This document shows, in pieces, positions 1 to 7,031 of a stretch of DNA of 64,000 nucleotides. Both the position numbers and the translations under genes were made by a program. The notes under the pieces were generated by a model that saw only the letters and a program-made list of their open reading frames with translations, was not told the origin of the DNA and made no database searches. Position 1 is the stretch's first letter, and each line of letters begins with the position of its first letter. Where the stretch lies: contig NZ_CP011253.3 of the NCBI RefSeq assembly GCF_000972785.3, positions 3,906,001 to 3,970,000 of the forward strand, written 5' to 3'. Source of the stretch: Pandoraea oxalativorans (GTDB lineage: Bacteria > Pseudomonadota > Gammaproteobacteria > Burkholderiales > Burkholderiaceae).

Positions 1-963
1 CGATGCGCTCACACCGGGGGCACCGACACGTCCGTCGATTTGTGCGAGCAGACGCTGCGCCGCGTGACGGCCGATCTCCACGCTGGGCTGTACAACGGTT
101 GCAAGCGTCGGCGAGAGCAGTTCGCCCACGGCGAGGCCATCGAAGCCGAGGACAGAGATGTCGTCCGGCACACGCAGACCGGCTTCGCGCAGCGCGCGCA
201 TGACACCGAGCGCGAGCAGATCGTTCGAGCAGAACAGCGCCGTGGGGCGCGCGCCGTCGCGTTCACGCTGCGCCAGCCATTCGCGCACCCGCTCGCCACG
301 TGCCCCGCTGTTGAAGTCGATTTCGAACGCAGGCAAGGGCGTGAGACCGGCGGCCTGCATGGCGTCGCCATAACCGAGATAACGACGCTTGGCGCGGTCG
401 GACGCATGCAGCGCCCCCGTTACCATCACGATGTCGCGATGCCCGGCGTCGATGAGCATGTTCACGCCTTGGGCTGCCGCCGCGCGGTTGTCCACGGACA
501 CGCAGGGGCGCTCGGGGGCGTCGTTGTAGACGAGCTGGCACGCCACGCCCTCGGCGGCGAGGTCGTCGACGAGCGCGCTGTGTTCGGCGTCGGCGAGCGT
601 CAGCAGCAAGCCGTCGACCCGTTGTTGCAGCAGCGTTTCGATGGCGTTGCGCTCGCGCTCGGGATCGTATTGGGTGGTGACGAGCAGCAGGCGACGGCCT
701 GTGCCGTCGATAGCGGCTTCGATGCCTTCGAGGCAATCCGCGAAGACCGGGTTGCCGAGCGTGGGCAGCATCACGCCGATCAGGCCGGTGCGCTCGCCGC
801 GCAGTTGACGGCCCAACGCGTTGGGACGGAATTTGAGTTCGGCGGCGGCCGCCTGCACGCGGGCAAGCGTCTCGGGACGCACCAGTTGCGGCGAATTCAG
901 CGCGCGCGACACCGTCGCGATCGAACAGCCTGCACGCTGCGCCACATCCCGAATATCAGCCAC
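1..963 (-). CDS. LacI/GalR-family transcriptional regulator, C-terminus cut by window edge
   Basis: This is a DNA-binding repressor of the LacI family. The start is a GTG at 963, preceded by a good ribosome site (GAGGAG). The first 20 or so residues (VADIRDVAQRAGCSIATVSR) are the classic LacI helix-turn-helix, followed by the hinge helix (LGRQLRGERTG). A periplasmic-binding-like sugar sensor domain then runs from about residue 60 to the window edge at residue 321, with the usual segments GVMLPTLGNPVF and FCSNDLLALGVMRAL. About 15-25 residues are probably missing. The inducer cannot be read from the sequence. Two palindromes lie directly upstream, so autoregulation is likely. It has no ATG near its start. 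Confidence 0.93.
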   Translation of the reverse strand, partial: MADIRDVAQRAGCSIATVSRALNSPQLVRPETLARVQAAAAELKFRPNALGRQLRGERTGLIGVMLPTLGNPVFADCLEGIEAAIDGTGRRLLLVTTQYDPERERNAIETLLQQRVDGLLLTLADAEHSALVDDLAAEGVACQLVYNDAPERPCVSVDNRAAAAQGVNMLIDAGHRDIVMVTGALHASDRAKRRYLGYGDAMQAAGLTPLPAFEIDFNSGARGERVREWLAQRERDGARPTALFCSNDLLALGVMRALREAGLRVPDDISVLGFDGLAVGELLSPTLATVVQPSVEIGRHAAQRLLAQIDGRVGAPGVSAS

Positions 964-1263
964 ACCCCGCTCCTCTTGTCTGGACCGTCGAATTTTGAAG
1001 TTGACGGATTTTACGCAAATGTAAACGTTTACGAAAACGTTTTCACTCCGGGATTGTATGGAGGCAATTTGACGGATTCATGACAGTCCGCGAACCCTCA
1101 TGGAGGCTGGATCAGCGCCTTGGCTGGCTCGGAAGTCGCCATTTACGGCGAACGAAACGAGCCTCCCGACACTCTCCGGGATGCCGCCTATACTGAAAAT
1201 CCCCCCTCTCGACGGGGGACATCGCGGCATGAGGACACCCTCCATCCACGACCGGGAATGGCC
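964..1263. other. Intergenic region between lacI-type regulator and SRPBCC gene
   Basis: These 300 bp hold the two operator palindromes at 1021-1044 and a short C/G hairpin near 1200-1219. The open frame in this stretch that continues into the SRPBCC gene does not look like protein. I see no other gene. Confidence 0.5.
1021..1044. promoter_or_regulatory. Two abutting LacI-type operator palindromes
   Basis: GTAAACGTTTAC (1021-1032) and GAAAACGTTTTC (1033-1044) are each perfect 12-bp palindromes with a central CG, and they touch end to end. LacI/GalR regulators bind palindromes of this kind. They sit about 60 bp upstream of the regulator start, so autorepression is the simplest reading. They could also serve the plus-strand side. 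Confidence 0.7.
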
Positions 1264-1830
1264 ATGAACGACTATCACTTCCTCACCTTGTGGCGGCTCA
1301 CCGCGCCGCTGAACGAAGTCTGGGACACGCTACGGGACGTCGACCACTGGGCCCGCTGGTGGCCCTGCGTGCGGGAGGTGCGCACGCTCGATCCGGGGGA
1401 CGCCGACGGCGTCGGCGCCGTACGTGCGCTGACTTGGCATGGGGCACTACCGTATTCGCTGACCTTCGAAACCCGCATCACGCACATCGACCCGATGCGC
1501 GAAGTGCGCAGTGTCGCCACAGGTGAGGCCGAAGGCACGGGGGTCTGGCGTTTCGAGACGGAAGGCTCGATTACGGTGGTGCGCTATGCGTGGGACGTCC
1601 ACACCCGGCGGGAGTGGATGAACAAGCTCGCGCCGCTCGCCCGTCCGCTGTTCCGCTGGAACCACAATTACGTGATGCGCCGCGGTGGCGAAGGGCTGGC
1701 TGCCGTGCTCAACGCGCATCTCGTGGAATGCCTGGACACGGACCTGCCGCCCGCCACCCTCGGCAAGGAGCGCGACCCGCGCGAACTGCGTGAAGCGCGG
1801 GCGCGTGTGAGTCACGATTCGCATCGTTGA
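1264..1830 (+). CDS. SRPBCC-family (START-like fold) protein, polyketide cyclase/dehydrase type
   Basis: The protein has 188 residues. It begins with the typical pattern of the SRPBCC hydrophobic-pocket fold: a strand (YHFLTLWRLTAPLNEVWDTL) followed by DVDHWARWWPCV, where tryptophans line the cavity. A central stretch (RSVATGEAEGTGVWRFE) and a C-terminal helix with RWNHNYVMRRGGEGL are also typical. Members of this fold bind lipids or polyketides, or act as cyclases, and this one cannot be assigned a substrate. ATG at 1264 is chosen because similarity to the fold begins there; an in-frame ATG lies at 1258. The C-terminal 25 residues are polar and probably disordered. Confidence 0.8.
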   Translation: MNDYHFLTLWRLTAPLNEVWDTLRDVDHWARWWPCVREVRTLDPGDADGVGAVRALTWHGALPYSLTFETRITHIDPMREVRSVATGEAEGTGVWRFETEGSITVVRYAWDVHTRREWMNKLAPLARPLFRWNHNYVMRRGGEGLAAVLNAHLVECLDTDLPPATLGKERDPRELREARARVSHDSHR

Positions 1831-1910
1831 GGCGCGCGGGGATGGCGTTAGCCAATGCGACGCCGCCATGAGCGCGGCGTCGGATAGGTCTCGTGCCGAT
1901 GCGCGCCGCT

Positions 1911-2594
1911 TCAGCCAATCACCTTTTTCGGCTTGATGCCAACGCTCTGCGCATAACCGGCGGGAATCTGTCGATTCGACCGTTGACGCACCACTGCGCT
2001 TTCCCCGGTCATCAATTGAACCCTCACCGGCACGTTTGCGGAGACATCGAGCGTGACCTGAGGTGACTGTACGCGCGGCGAACCCCATACCATGTGCCCT
2101 CCTCCGGAGAATTCTTCCTCCCACAGGCGCTCGTCGCCCACAACATTCGGCGCCCCGGCACCGACATTCCGATAGGCTTGCGGGCTATCCGACAGCAGCC
2201 CCCAAGGCGGCGGTGCAGGCCAACGTCCACGCCGTTCCAGAGGCTCCACGGGATAGTACGGAGGCCGATACGTCGGCCCATCCGGCTGCTCAGGCTCATC
2301 CCTGTGCTGCGGCTCATACGGCCGCCTGCTCGCGTCCCGGCTAAACGTCGTCCCGCCATCCTTGAAGCCTCTTGTTTGAGCGCTCGTCGGATCATAGGAA
2401 TACGGCGGCGTGTAATTACTGTCGCCATAAGCACTAAGGTCTCCTGTCGTTGCATCCACCGATCCTTGATTCGCGAGGTGCGCAGCACCGGTGAAATCCG
2501 TGCTGAGGTGTTCTTGCCCCCGCGTCTGCGGCGGCGGCTCCTGCTGCGAGGCGACAATGCCAGGCGTAGTCGATTGCGGGGAAACTTCCATCAT
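1911..2594 (-). CDS. Unrecognised proline-rich protein, possible secreted effector (module 1)
   Basis: This 227-residue protein belongs to no family I can name. Its first 90 residues are polar and rich in Ser, Thr, Gln and Pro. Residues 90-150 are proline- and arginine-rich (PYEPQHRDEPEQPDG, YRPPYYPVEP). The C-terminus has a strand-like segment (QVTLDVSANVPVRVQLMTG). Two parts resemble the larger neighbour at 2897-4111: STDFTGAAHLANQG matches ASDFSRAGHAFAAHG there, and the TL-P-V-L-G spacing of the strand segment is also shared. No signal peptide or membrane segment is seen. The start has a strong AGGAGA site. A disordered polar N-terminus would suit a type III effector, but no secretion genes lie in the window. 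Confidence 0.6.
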   Translation of the reverse strand: MMEVSPQSTTPGIVASQQEPPPQTRGQEHLSTDFTGAAHLANQGSVDATTGDLSAYGDSNYTPPYSYDPTSAQTRGFKDGGTTFSRDASRRPYEPQHRDEPEQPDGPTYRPPYYPVEPLERRGRWPAPPPWGLLSDSPQAYRNVGAGAPNVVGDERLWEEEFSGGGHMVWGSPRVQSPQVTLDVSANVPVRVQLMTGESAVVRQRSNRQIPAGYAQSVGIKPKKVIG

Positions 2595-2896
2595 GACGAT
2601 TCTCCTTCAGGTTGTAGGAGCGTCCATCCTGACCTCTATGCGGCGCATCACTTTATGAGACCTGCGCATATCTTCTGCTTTCGACACGGCATTGGCGCCG
2701 TTCGGGCGGTAGCCTAGCCAATCGGCGAGATATGGCCCGAAATCGCCGCCGGAAACGCCATTGGCCGACTGGCGCGACCGTCAATGCAACGACAGCACGA
2801 CGCCGAGAGCGGTCAGCGTCGTGCTGTCGGTTCTGTCGCTGTGTCCGGCGATGACCGAGTCGCAACGTTTGCGGAAGGTCGCTCGCCCTTCTCCGC
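2595..2896. other. Spacer between the two unrecognised island genes
   Basis: The spacer carries copy 1 of the 139-bp block (2623-2761). The rest (2762-2896) shows no convincing gene. The hairpin-like sequence GACAGCACGACGC...GCGTCGTGCTGTC at about 2790-2827 is a strong inverted repeat downstream of the 404-residue gene and may be its terminator. Confidence 0.5.
2623..2761 (-). repeat. 139-bp repeated block, copy 1
   Basis: This block matches 6702-6840 over its full length without an obvious gap. Read on the minus strand, one frame gives a conserved peptide in both copies (GVSGGDFGPYLADWLG here, GVSGSDFGTYLADLLG there), ending in SHKVMRRIEVRM here. That frame runs to a TGA 12 bp before the gene at 1911-2594. 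An upstream in-frame stop and the lack of a start codon suggest it is a remnant here. Confidence 0.75.
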
Positions 2897-4111
2897 TTAG
2901 AGTTGTGACATCAGCGCGTCCCGGTCCGCTTGCGACGTCTTCTTGTCTTCGTCGGCACTCTTCTTGTCCTCGTCGGCGGTCCCCCCGATCTCGTGACCTT
3001 CTAAAACGAACGACATCGCCGAAGCACGGGCTTGCTTGCCTATGGGCCATGGCACCAAGTTCTTTATTGCCTCGGCAACTTCTTTCGGCAGGGCATCCAA
3101 TTCACCCGTCGACAGCTTTTTGAACTCCTCGATGACCCGCTTGCCCTCGTCGGTTTCGATAATTTTTTCCAACGCAGGGAGTCGCATGCCGTCAGGCAAC
3201 GTTCCCAAGTTCTTTACAAGCTCGGCCAGCACGAGGTCTCGGACCAGCTTGGTCAGCGGCGCCGTGGCCTTCGCTATACACGCCTGGAGGAATTTGTCCC
3301 AGGTCTCGTAGAGGCCGAGCGACTCCGCCCATTCGTTGGCGATGCCGCCGATGGCCCCGATTAACGACGTATAGGCGCTGCCTGTCGCCGCCGTACGAGC
3401 CGCCGATTGCCCCAAGGTCAAGCGGCCATCTTTCACATGGAGTTGGCCGCCGGTGAGCGCGCCGAAGAATCCGTCGAGAATCCGAATCTCGTCCGCGTTG
3501 TAGCCTGCATCGGAGAACGCTTCGGGAAAACCGGGAAAGAGCATTCGGATGCCTTCGCCGACGTTATCACCCAAGGCCTGAGCGGAAATGCCCCAAGGTT
3601 TGCCTATCTCTTCGTCAGGGCGCCGCGGGGGGATGAGCCTGTCGCGAGTCTGCACTTGATCGGGATCTTCAGTACGGGCGAATGCGCGCCGATTCTCCGT
3701 GCGTGGTGCCGCCCCCTTCGCATAAGGTGTGGTTTGCATGTCGCCAAACCATACTTCACGCATACGTGAGGCGTTCATATCAGCCCCGAGCGCAAGGCTC
3801 ACCGTCGTAGGTTGCGATGTGTACAGCGTCAACGTTGCACGCGAACCGGACGAATCGCGAGCGTCGCTGTAACTAACATTGTTCGGAAATGATGCCCCGC
3901 GGTAGTCCGAGGCACCGTCTTCAGGCCAATGTGGCCAATGAGGCGAATATTCATTCGCGTCGCCGTGCGCTGCGAACGCATGTCCGGCACGGCTGAAGTC
4001 GGACGCAATCGTTCCGGGTTCAGGCGCCGAAGCCTGAGCTTCAGTCTGCGCCGGGTCACACGGCCCAATCTGGATAGGCACATCGGGTAGTCCGCTCACG
4101 TTTCTCGTCAT
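2897..4111 (-). CDS. Unrecognised 404-residue protein, possible secreted effector (module 2)
   Basis: No family is recognised. Residues 1-110 are polar and resemble the N-terminus of the 227-residue neighbour (DFSRAGHAFAAHG, then a serine/asparagine-rich stretch, then TLTLYTSQPTTVSLALG). Residues 150-200 are charged. From about residue 225 to 300 there are amphipathic or hydrophobic helices (SAYTSLIGAIGGIANEW, FLQACIAKATAPLTKLV), followed by a long polar helical region. The extreme C-terminus is very charged (ADEDKKSADEDKKTSQADRD). There is no signal peptide. The start has GGAGA seven bases upstream. The upstream region was separated from the second copy of the 139-bp block by IS insertion. 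It is either a secreted effector or toxin-like protein, or something new. Confidence 0.6.
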   Translation of the reverse strand: MTRNVSGLPDVPIQIGPCDPAQTEAQASAPEPGTIASDFSRAGHAFAAHGDANEYSPHWPHWPEDGASDYRGASFPNNVSYSDARDSSGSRATLTLYTSQPTTVSLALGADMNASRMREVWFGDMQTTPYAKGAAPRTENRRAFARTEDPDQVQTRDRLIPPRRPDEEIGKPWGISAQALGDNVGEGIRMLFPGFPEAFSDAGYNADEIRILDGFFGALTGGQLHVKDGRLTLGQSAARTAATGSAYTSLIGAIGGIANEWAESLGLYETWDKFLQACIAKATAPLTKLVRDLVLAELVKNLGTLPDGMRLPALEKIIETDEGKRVIEEFKKLSTGELDALPKEVAEAIKNLVPWPIGKQARASAMSFVLEGHEIGGTADEDKKSADEDKKTSQADRDALMSQL

Positions 4112-4151
4112 GATGGTTCTCCATCGGGGATAGGAGATACCGTCTTGCCCG

Positions 4152-4715
4152 TCAAGCGATTGCGACGTAGTTCGCCCGATAAGGCTGTCGTGTCTTCAGA
4201 ACGCCGAAACACAGATGCACAAGCTTACGCATTGCAGCGCCGAGTATAGACATGGTGGATTTGCCACGCGCTGCCAAGCGTTCACACAATGCCTTGATGT
4301 GGGGGTTATAGCGTTTAGCGACGACGGCCGCCATGTAGAGAGTTGCCCGTACCTTGGGCGGCCCGGCCTTCGATAAACGTGAAGGGCCCTGGATCGACGA
4401 TCCCGACTGCCTCTGCACCGGCACCAGGCCGAGATACGCCGCAAGTTGTTCTGCAGAATCGAAGTGGCGCGCGTGCATGATGGCAAGCAGCGTGCGGCCT
4501 ACCTGAGGGCCAACTGCCGGGATACTTTGCAGCAGCATCAAGTTTGCTTTAAGGCCCGGATGGGCAGCAATGTGATCATCGATCTCGCGTTGCAGGCTGG
4601 CTAAATGGCGCTCCAAAAACTCGATCGTCTCGAGAATCGAATGCAGGACTAGCGCCGTTGGAGCCGTGATTTCCGCTTTCTCATGCCGGTTGCGCTCACG
4701 CTGAAGATCTTGTGC
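4152..4715 (-). pseudogene. IS110-family transposase, C-terminal part (transposase_20 domain), disrupted
   Basis: This is the C-terminal half of a DEDD-type IS110 transposase. The helix-hairpin-helix region is clear (LLQSIPAVGPQVGRTLLA), as is the transposase_20 core (LAAYLGLVPVQRQSGSS, GPPKVRATLYMAAVVA) with its serine. The frame joins perfectly with the N-terminal half at 6060-6487 when the IS256 insertion and one 8-bp duplication are removed: REALAQ continues into DLQRERNRHEKAE. The rebuilt protein is 327 residues, a normal family length. In its present state it has no start of its own and is inactive. Confidence 0.9.
4708..4715. repeat. 8-bp target-site duplication (left) of the IS256-family insertion
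   Basis: TCTTGTGC at 4708-4715 is repeated at 6060-6067 and directly borders the inverted ends of the IS256-family element. An 8-bp duplication is usual for this family. Confidence 0.9.
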
Positions 4716-6059
4716 GGGCCTGTCATTAATTTCGTGTTTGAGGCATAACATGTCGCCAAGGAGTGACTATGCCTCGCAAACCGAAGACCCCGCCGGTAGA
4801 GCTACCGGCAATTCCCGCTGAATTGCTTGAACAATTCGGTAACGGCCCGATGACGGCCGAAGCCATCCACGCCGCGACGCTTGCGCTCAAGAAGGCGCTC
4901 ATAGAACGCGCGCTGGGGGGCGAGCTCAATCACCATCTCGGCTACGCGCCTGGCGCGGCCAAACCGGCCAGCGTGACCAATCAGCGCAATGGCAAAGGCG
5001 CCAAGACGGTTCTGACTGAAGGCGGCCCGATTCGCATCGGGGTGCCCCGCGACCGTGATGGCAGCTTCGAACCACTGTTGATCCCCAAACACGAACGACG
5101 CTTTACAGGCTTCGACGACAAGATAGTCGCCATGTACGCCCGGGGTATGACCGTGCGCGAGATTCAGGGCTTTGTTCTGGAGCAGTACGGCACCGAGGTC
5201 TCGCCCGAGTTCATCAGCTCAGTCACTGACGAAGTGATGGCTGAAGTCACGGCGTGGCAGGCTCGGCCACTTGAGCCGATGTATCCGGTCGTGTTCTTCG
5301 ACGCGCTGCGCGTGAAGATCCGCGAGGATGCCGTCGTGCGTAACAAGGCCATTTATCTCGCGCTGGGCATTCTGCCCGACGGCACGCGCGACATCCTGGG
5401 CCTGTGGATCGAGAACACCGAGGGGGCCAAGTTCTGGATGAAAGTGTTCAACGATCTGAAAACGCGCGGCGTGGGCGACATCCTGATTGCTGTGACTGAC
5501 GGCCTCAAAGGCATGCCCGAGGCGTTAGCCGCGGTGTTTCCAGCGACGACGTTGCAAACGTGCATCGTCCACCTGATCCGCAACAGTTTGGATTACGCGA
5601 GCTGGAAGGATCGTAAGGGGCTGGCCGCCGCAATCAAGCCGATCTATACGGCACCAAGCGCCGAGGCGGCTCTGGCCGAATTGGACGCATTTTCCCAAGG
5701 GCCGTGGGGCCAGAAATTCCCGCCGGTCAGTGCCGCGTGGCGCAATGCCTGGGATCGTGTCATTCCGTTCTTCGCGTTCCCGCCCGCTGTGCGCCGGGTG
5801 ATCTACACAACGAACGCTATTGAGAACATCAACTCGCAGCTTCGCAAGATCATCAAGACCCGAGGCCATTTCCCAACCGATGATGCGGCAACAAAGCTGA
5901 TCTGGCTGGCGCTGCGTAACATCACCGCAGATTGGGGCCGCGCCGCTCAAGATTGGAAGACAGCTATGAACCAATTCGCTATCCTTTACGAGGATCGTTT
6001 CGTCCGGCCATCCGTGTAAACCTCAACCCCGCCTTGAACACGGAATTTCTGACACCCCC
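4716..6059 (+). mobile_element. Intact IS256-family insertion sequence, 1,344 bp
   Basis: The imperfect terminal inverted repeats are GGGCCTGTCATTAATTTCGT on the left and, read inward, GGGGGTGTCAGAAATTCCGT on the right. An 8-bp direct duplication flanks the element. It holds one full-length mutator-type transposase gene. Length, ends and duplication all agree with an intact, recently inserted IS256 member. Confidence 0.93.
4763..6019 (+). CDS. IS256-family (mutator-type) transposase
   Basis: This 418-residue DDE transposase moves the surrounding element. Typical segments are visible in order: an N-terminal region with LGGELNHHLGYAPG, the zone GPIRIGVPRDRDGSFEPLLI, then KHERRFTGFDDKIVAMYARGMTVREIQ. 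The first catalytic Asp region is YPVVFFDALRVKIR, the second lies around ILIAVTDGLKGMPEA, and the C-terminal RRVIYTTNAIENINSQLRK contains the conserved Glu. Length and all blocks match the family, so it is probably active. The gene reads opposite to the IS110 transposase it interrupts. A GGAG site precedes the ATG. Confidence 0.96.
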   Translation: MTMPRKPKTPPVELPAIPAELLEQFGNGPMTAEAIHAATLALKKALIERALGGELNHHLGYAPGAAKPASVTNQRNGKGAKTVLTEGGPIRIGVPRDRDGSFEPLLIPKHERRFTGFDDKIVAMYARGMTVREIQGFVLEQYGTEVSPEFISSVTDEVMAEVTAWQARPLEPMYPVVFFDALRVKIREDAVVRNKAIYLALGILPDGTRDILGLWIENTEGAKFWMKVFNDLKTRGVGDILIAVTDGLKGMPEALAAVFPATTLQTCIVHLIRNSLDYASWKDRKGLAAAIKPIYTAPSAEAALAELDAFSQGPWGQKFPPVSAAWRNAWDRVIPFFAFPPAVRRVIYTTNAIENINSQLRKIIKTRGHFPTDDAATKLIWLALRNITADWGRAAQDWKTAMNQFAILYEDRFVRPSV

Positions 6060-6067
6060 TCTTGTGC
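6060..6067. repeat. 8-bp target-site duplication (right) of the IS256-family insertion
   Basis: TCTTGTGC is identical to 4708-4715 and borders the right inverted end of the element. Confidence 0.9.
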
Positions 6068-6487
6068 AAGCGCTTCACGGCGCGCCATCAGTGCTTGAAG
6101 TATGCGAGCCTCGGGCGCTGGAGGACTCCAGCGCATTGGCTGTGCGTGCATCGCAAAGCGCGCTAACACGTGGCTGTCTACCATGTCGTTCTTCGTGCGC
6201 ACGCCCATTCCCGTCGCAAAAGCACGCACCTGCGCAGGATTAACGACAGACACGGAGAGCCCGGCATCGTGCAGGCCACACGCGGCCATCTCGTGATAGA
6301 CGCCGGTACCTTCGAGCGCGACATGTACGTGGCTCGGCTCGGTGTGTCTCTTGCCCAACCAGCCCAACAGATCGGTTAGGCCGGCGCGGCTATTGGCAAC
6401 AACCTTCGTACTACGCTTGCCGTTTGTCATGTCCAGCAGGCAGCAATCCAGCTTGGCTTTGGCAACATCAATACCGAGGTAGAACAT
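6060..6487 (-). pseudogene. IS110-family transposase, N-terminal part (DEDD domain), disrupted
   Basis: This N-terminal half begins MFYLGIDVAKAKLDCCLL, where GIDVAK carries the first catalytic Asp. It goes on to VHVALEGTGVYH (catalytic Glu) and VRTKNDMVDSHVLARF (paired Asp residues), so all four DEDD residues are present. After ARREALAQ the reading frame enters the IS256 end and stops shortly after. The start chosen at 6487 is where family similarity begins; the frame is open about 22 codons further upstream. The C-terminal half is at 4152-4715. Confidence 0.9.
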
Positions 6488-6690
6488 CAATTTGATCCTT
6501 AATCGAGGAATCAATACCAACTCACCCACTTGCCTTGTACATACAGGGTCCACGCCCTTGGCTACCGTTCAGTGTCTGTGCTGGTGAGGGCGAGGCGAAG
6601 GGCATTATCTCCACAGCAAGGTCCAAGCCTTCAGGCTCCAAACATGCTCACTTCACCTCATGTGACGGTAGCTAACCATCACGAAGACGA
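6488..6690 (-). ncRNA. Candidate IS110 bridge-RNA region upstream of the transposase
   Basis: IS110-group elements encode a guide (bridge) RNA in the non-coding left end between the element boundary and the recombinase gene. Here about 200 bp lie between the transposase start and the estimated end, with no credible protein gene. I have not folded the RNA, so this rests on position and family knowledge only. Confidence 0.35.
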
Positions 6691-6701
6691 AGATACAAGA
6701 C

Positions 6702-6840
6702 TCCATCTTGGTCGCTATGCGGCACCTCACTTTATGAGTCGAACGCAGACCTTCCGGTTTCGATATGGCGCCGAATCGAGTCGGGCTGCGGCCTAGCAAA
6801 TCGGCGAGATACGTCCCGAAATCGCTGCCAGAAACGCCAC
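6702..6840 (-). repeat. 139-bp repeated block, copy 2
   Basis: This is the partner of 2623-2761. On the minus strand it encodes GVSGSDFGTYLADLLG followed by a region ending THKVRCRIATKMES, matching the peptide in copy 1. An ATG at 6853 could start this frame here. The frame now continues into IS110 sequence and stops at 6653, so any original downstream part was lost when IS110 inserted. Confidence 0.75.
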
Positions 6841-7031
6841 TCACCGCCCTCATCCACGATCCCGCCCGCCGCCTCGCCTCCGATATTCCATTCAGGAATA
6901 CACGATCCGATAGATTTCATTTTTTTTATATCGACGGATGCCTAGACTTGTGAGCATCCGGCGGCCATGCCGTGGTGCTGTGCGCCACCGACGTCTGCCG
7001 CCCCGCAACACATTCCGCTCCAGGAGACCTC

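Larger units (their letters stand above)
4141..6696 (-). mobile_element. IS110-family element, interrupted by an IS256-family element (ends approximate)
   Basis: The two halves of an IS110-type transposase lie on the minus strand at 6487-6060 and 4707-4152, separated by an IS256-family insertion. AGATAC occurs at 4135-4140 and at 6691-6696 and may mark the outer junctions. If so, the IS110 element itself is about 1.2 kb, which is normal for the family. IS110 elements lack clear inverted repeats, so the ends are estimates. The element sits between copy 2 of the 139-bp block and the 404-residue gene. Confidence 0.7.

Noticed and set aside
2094..2717. Plus-strand frame of about 200 codons in the island
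   Set aside because: It is mostly antisense to the 227-residue gene. The part inside the 139-bp block is better conserved in the minus-strand frame.
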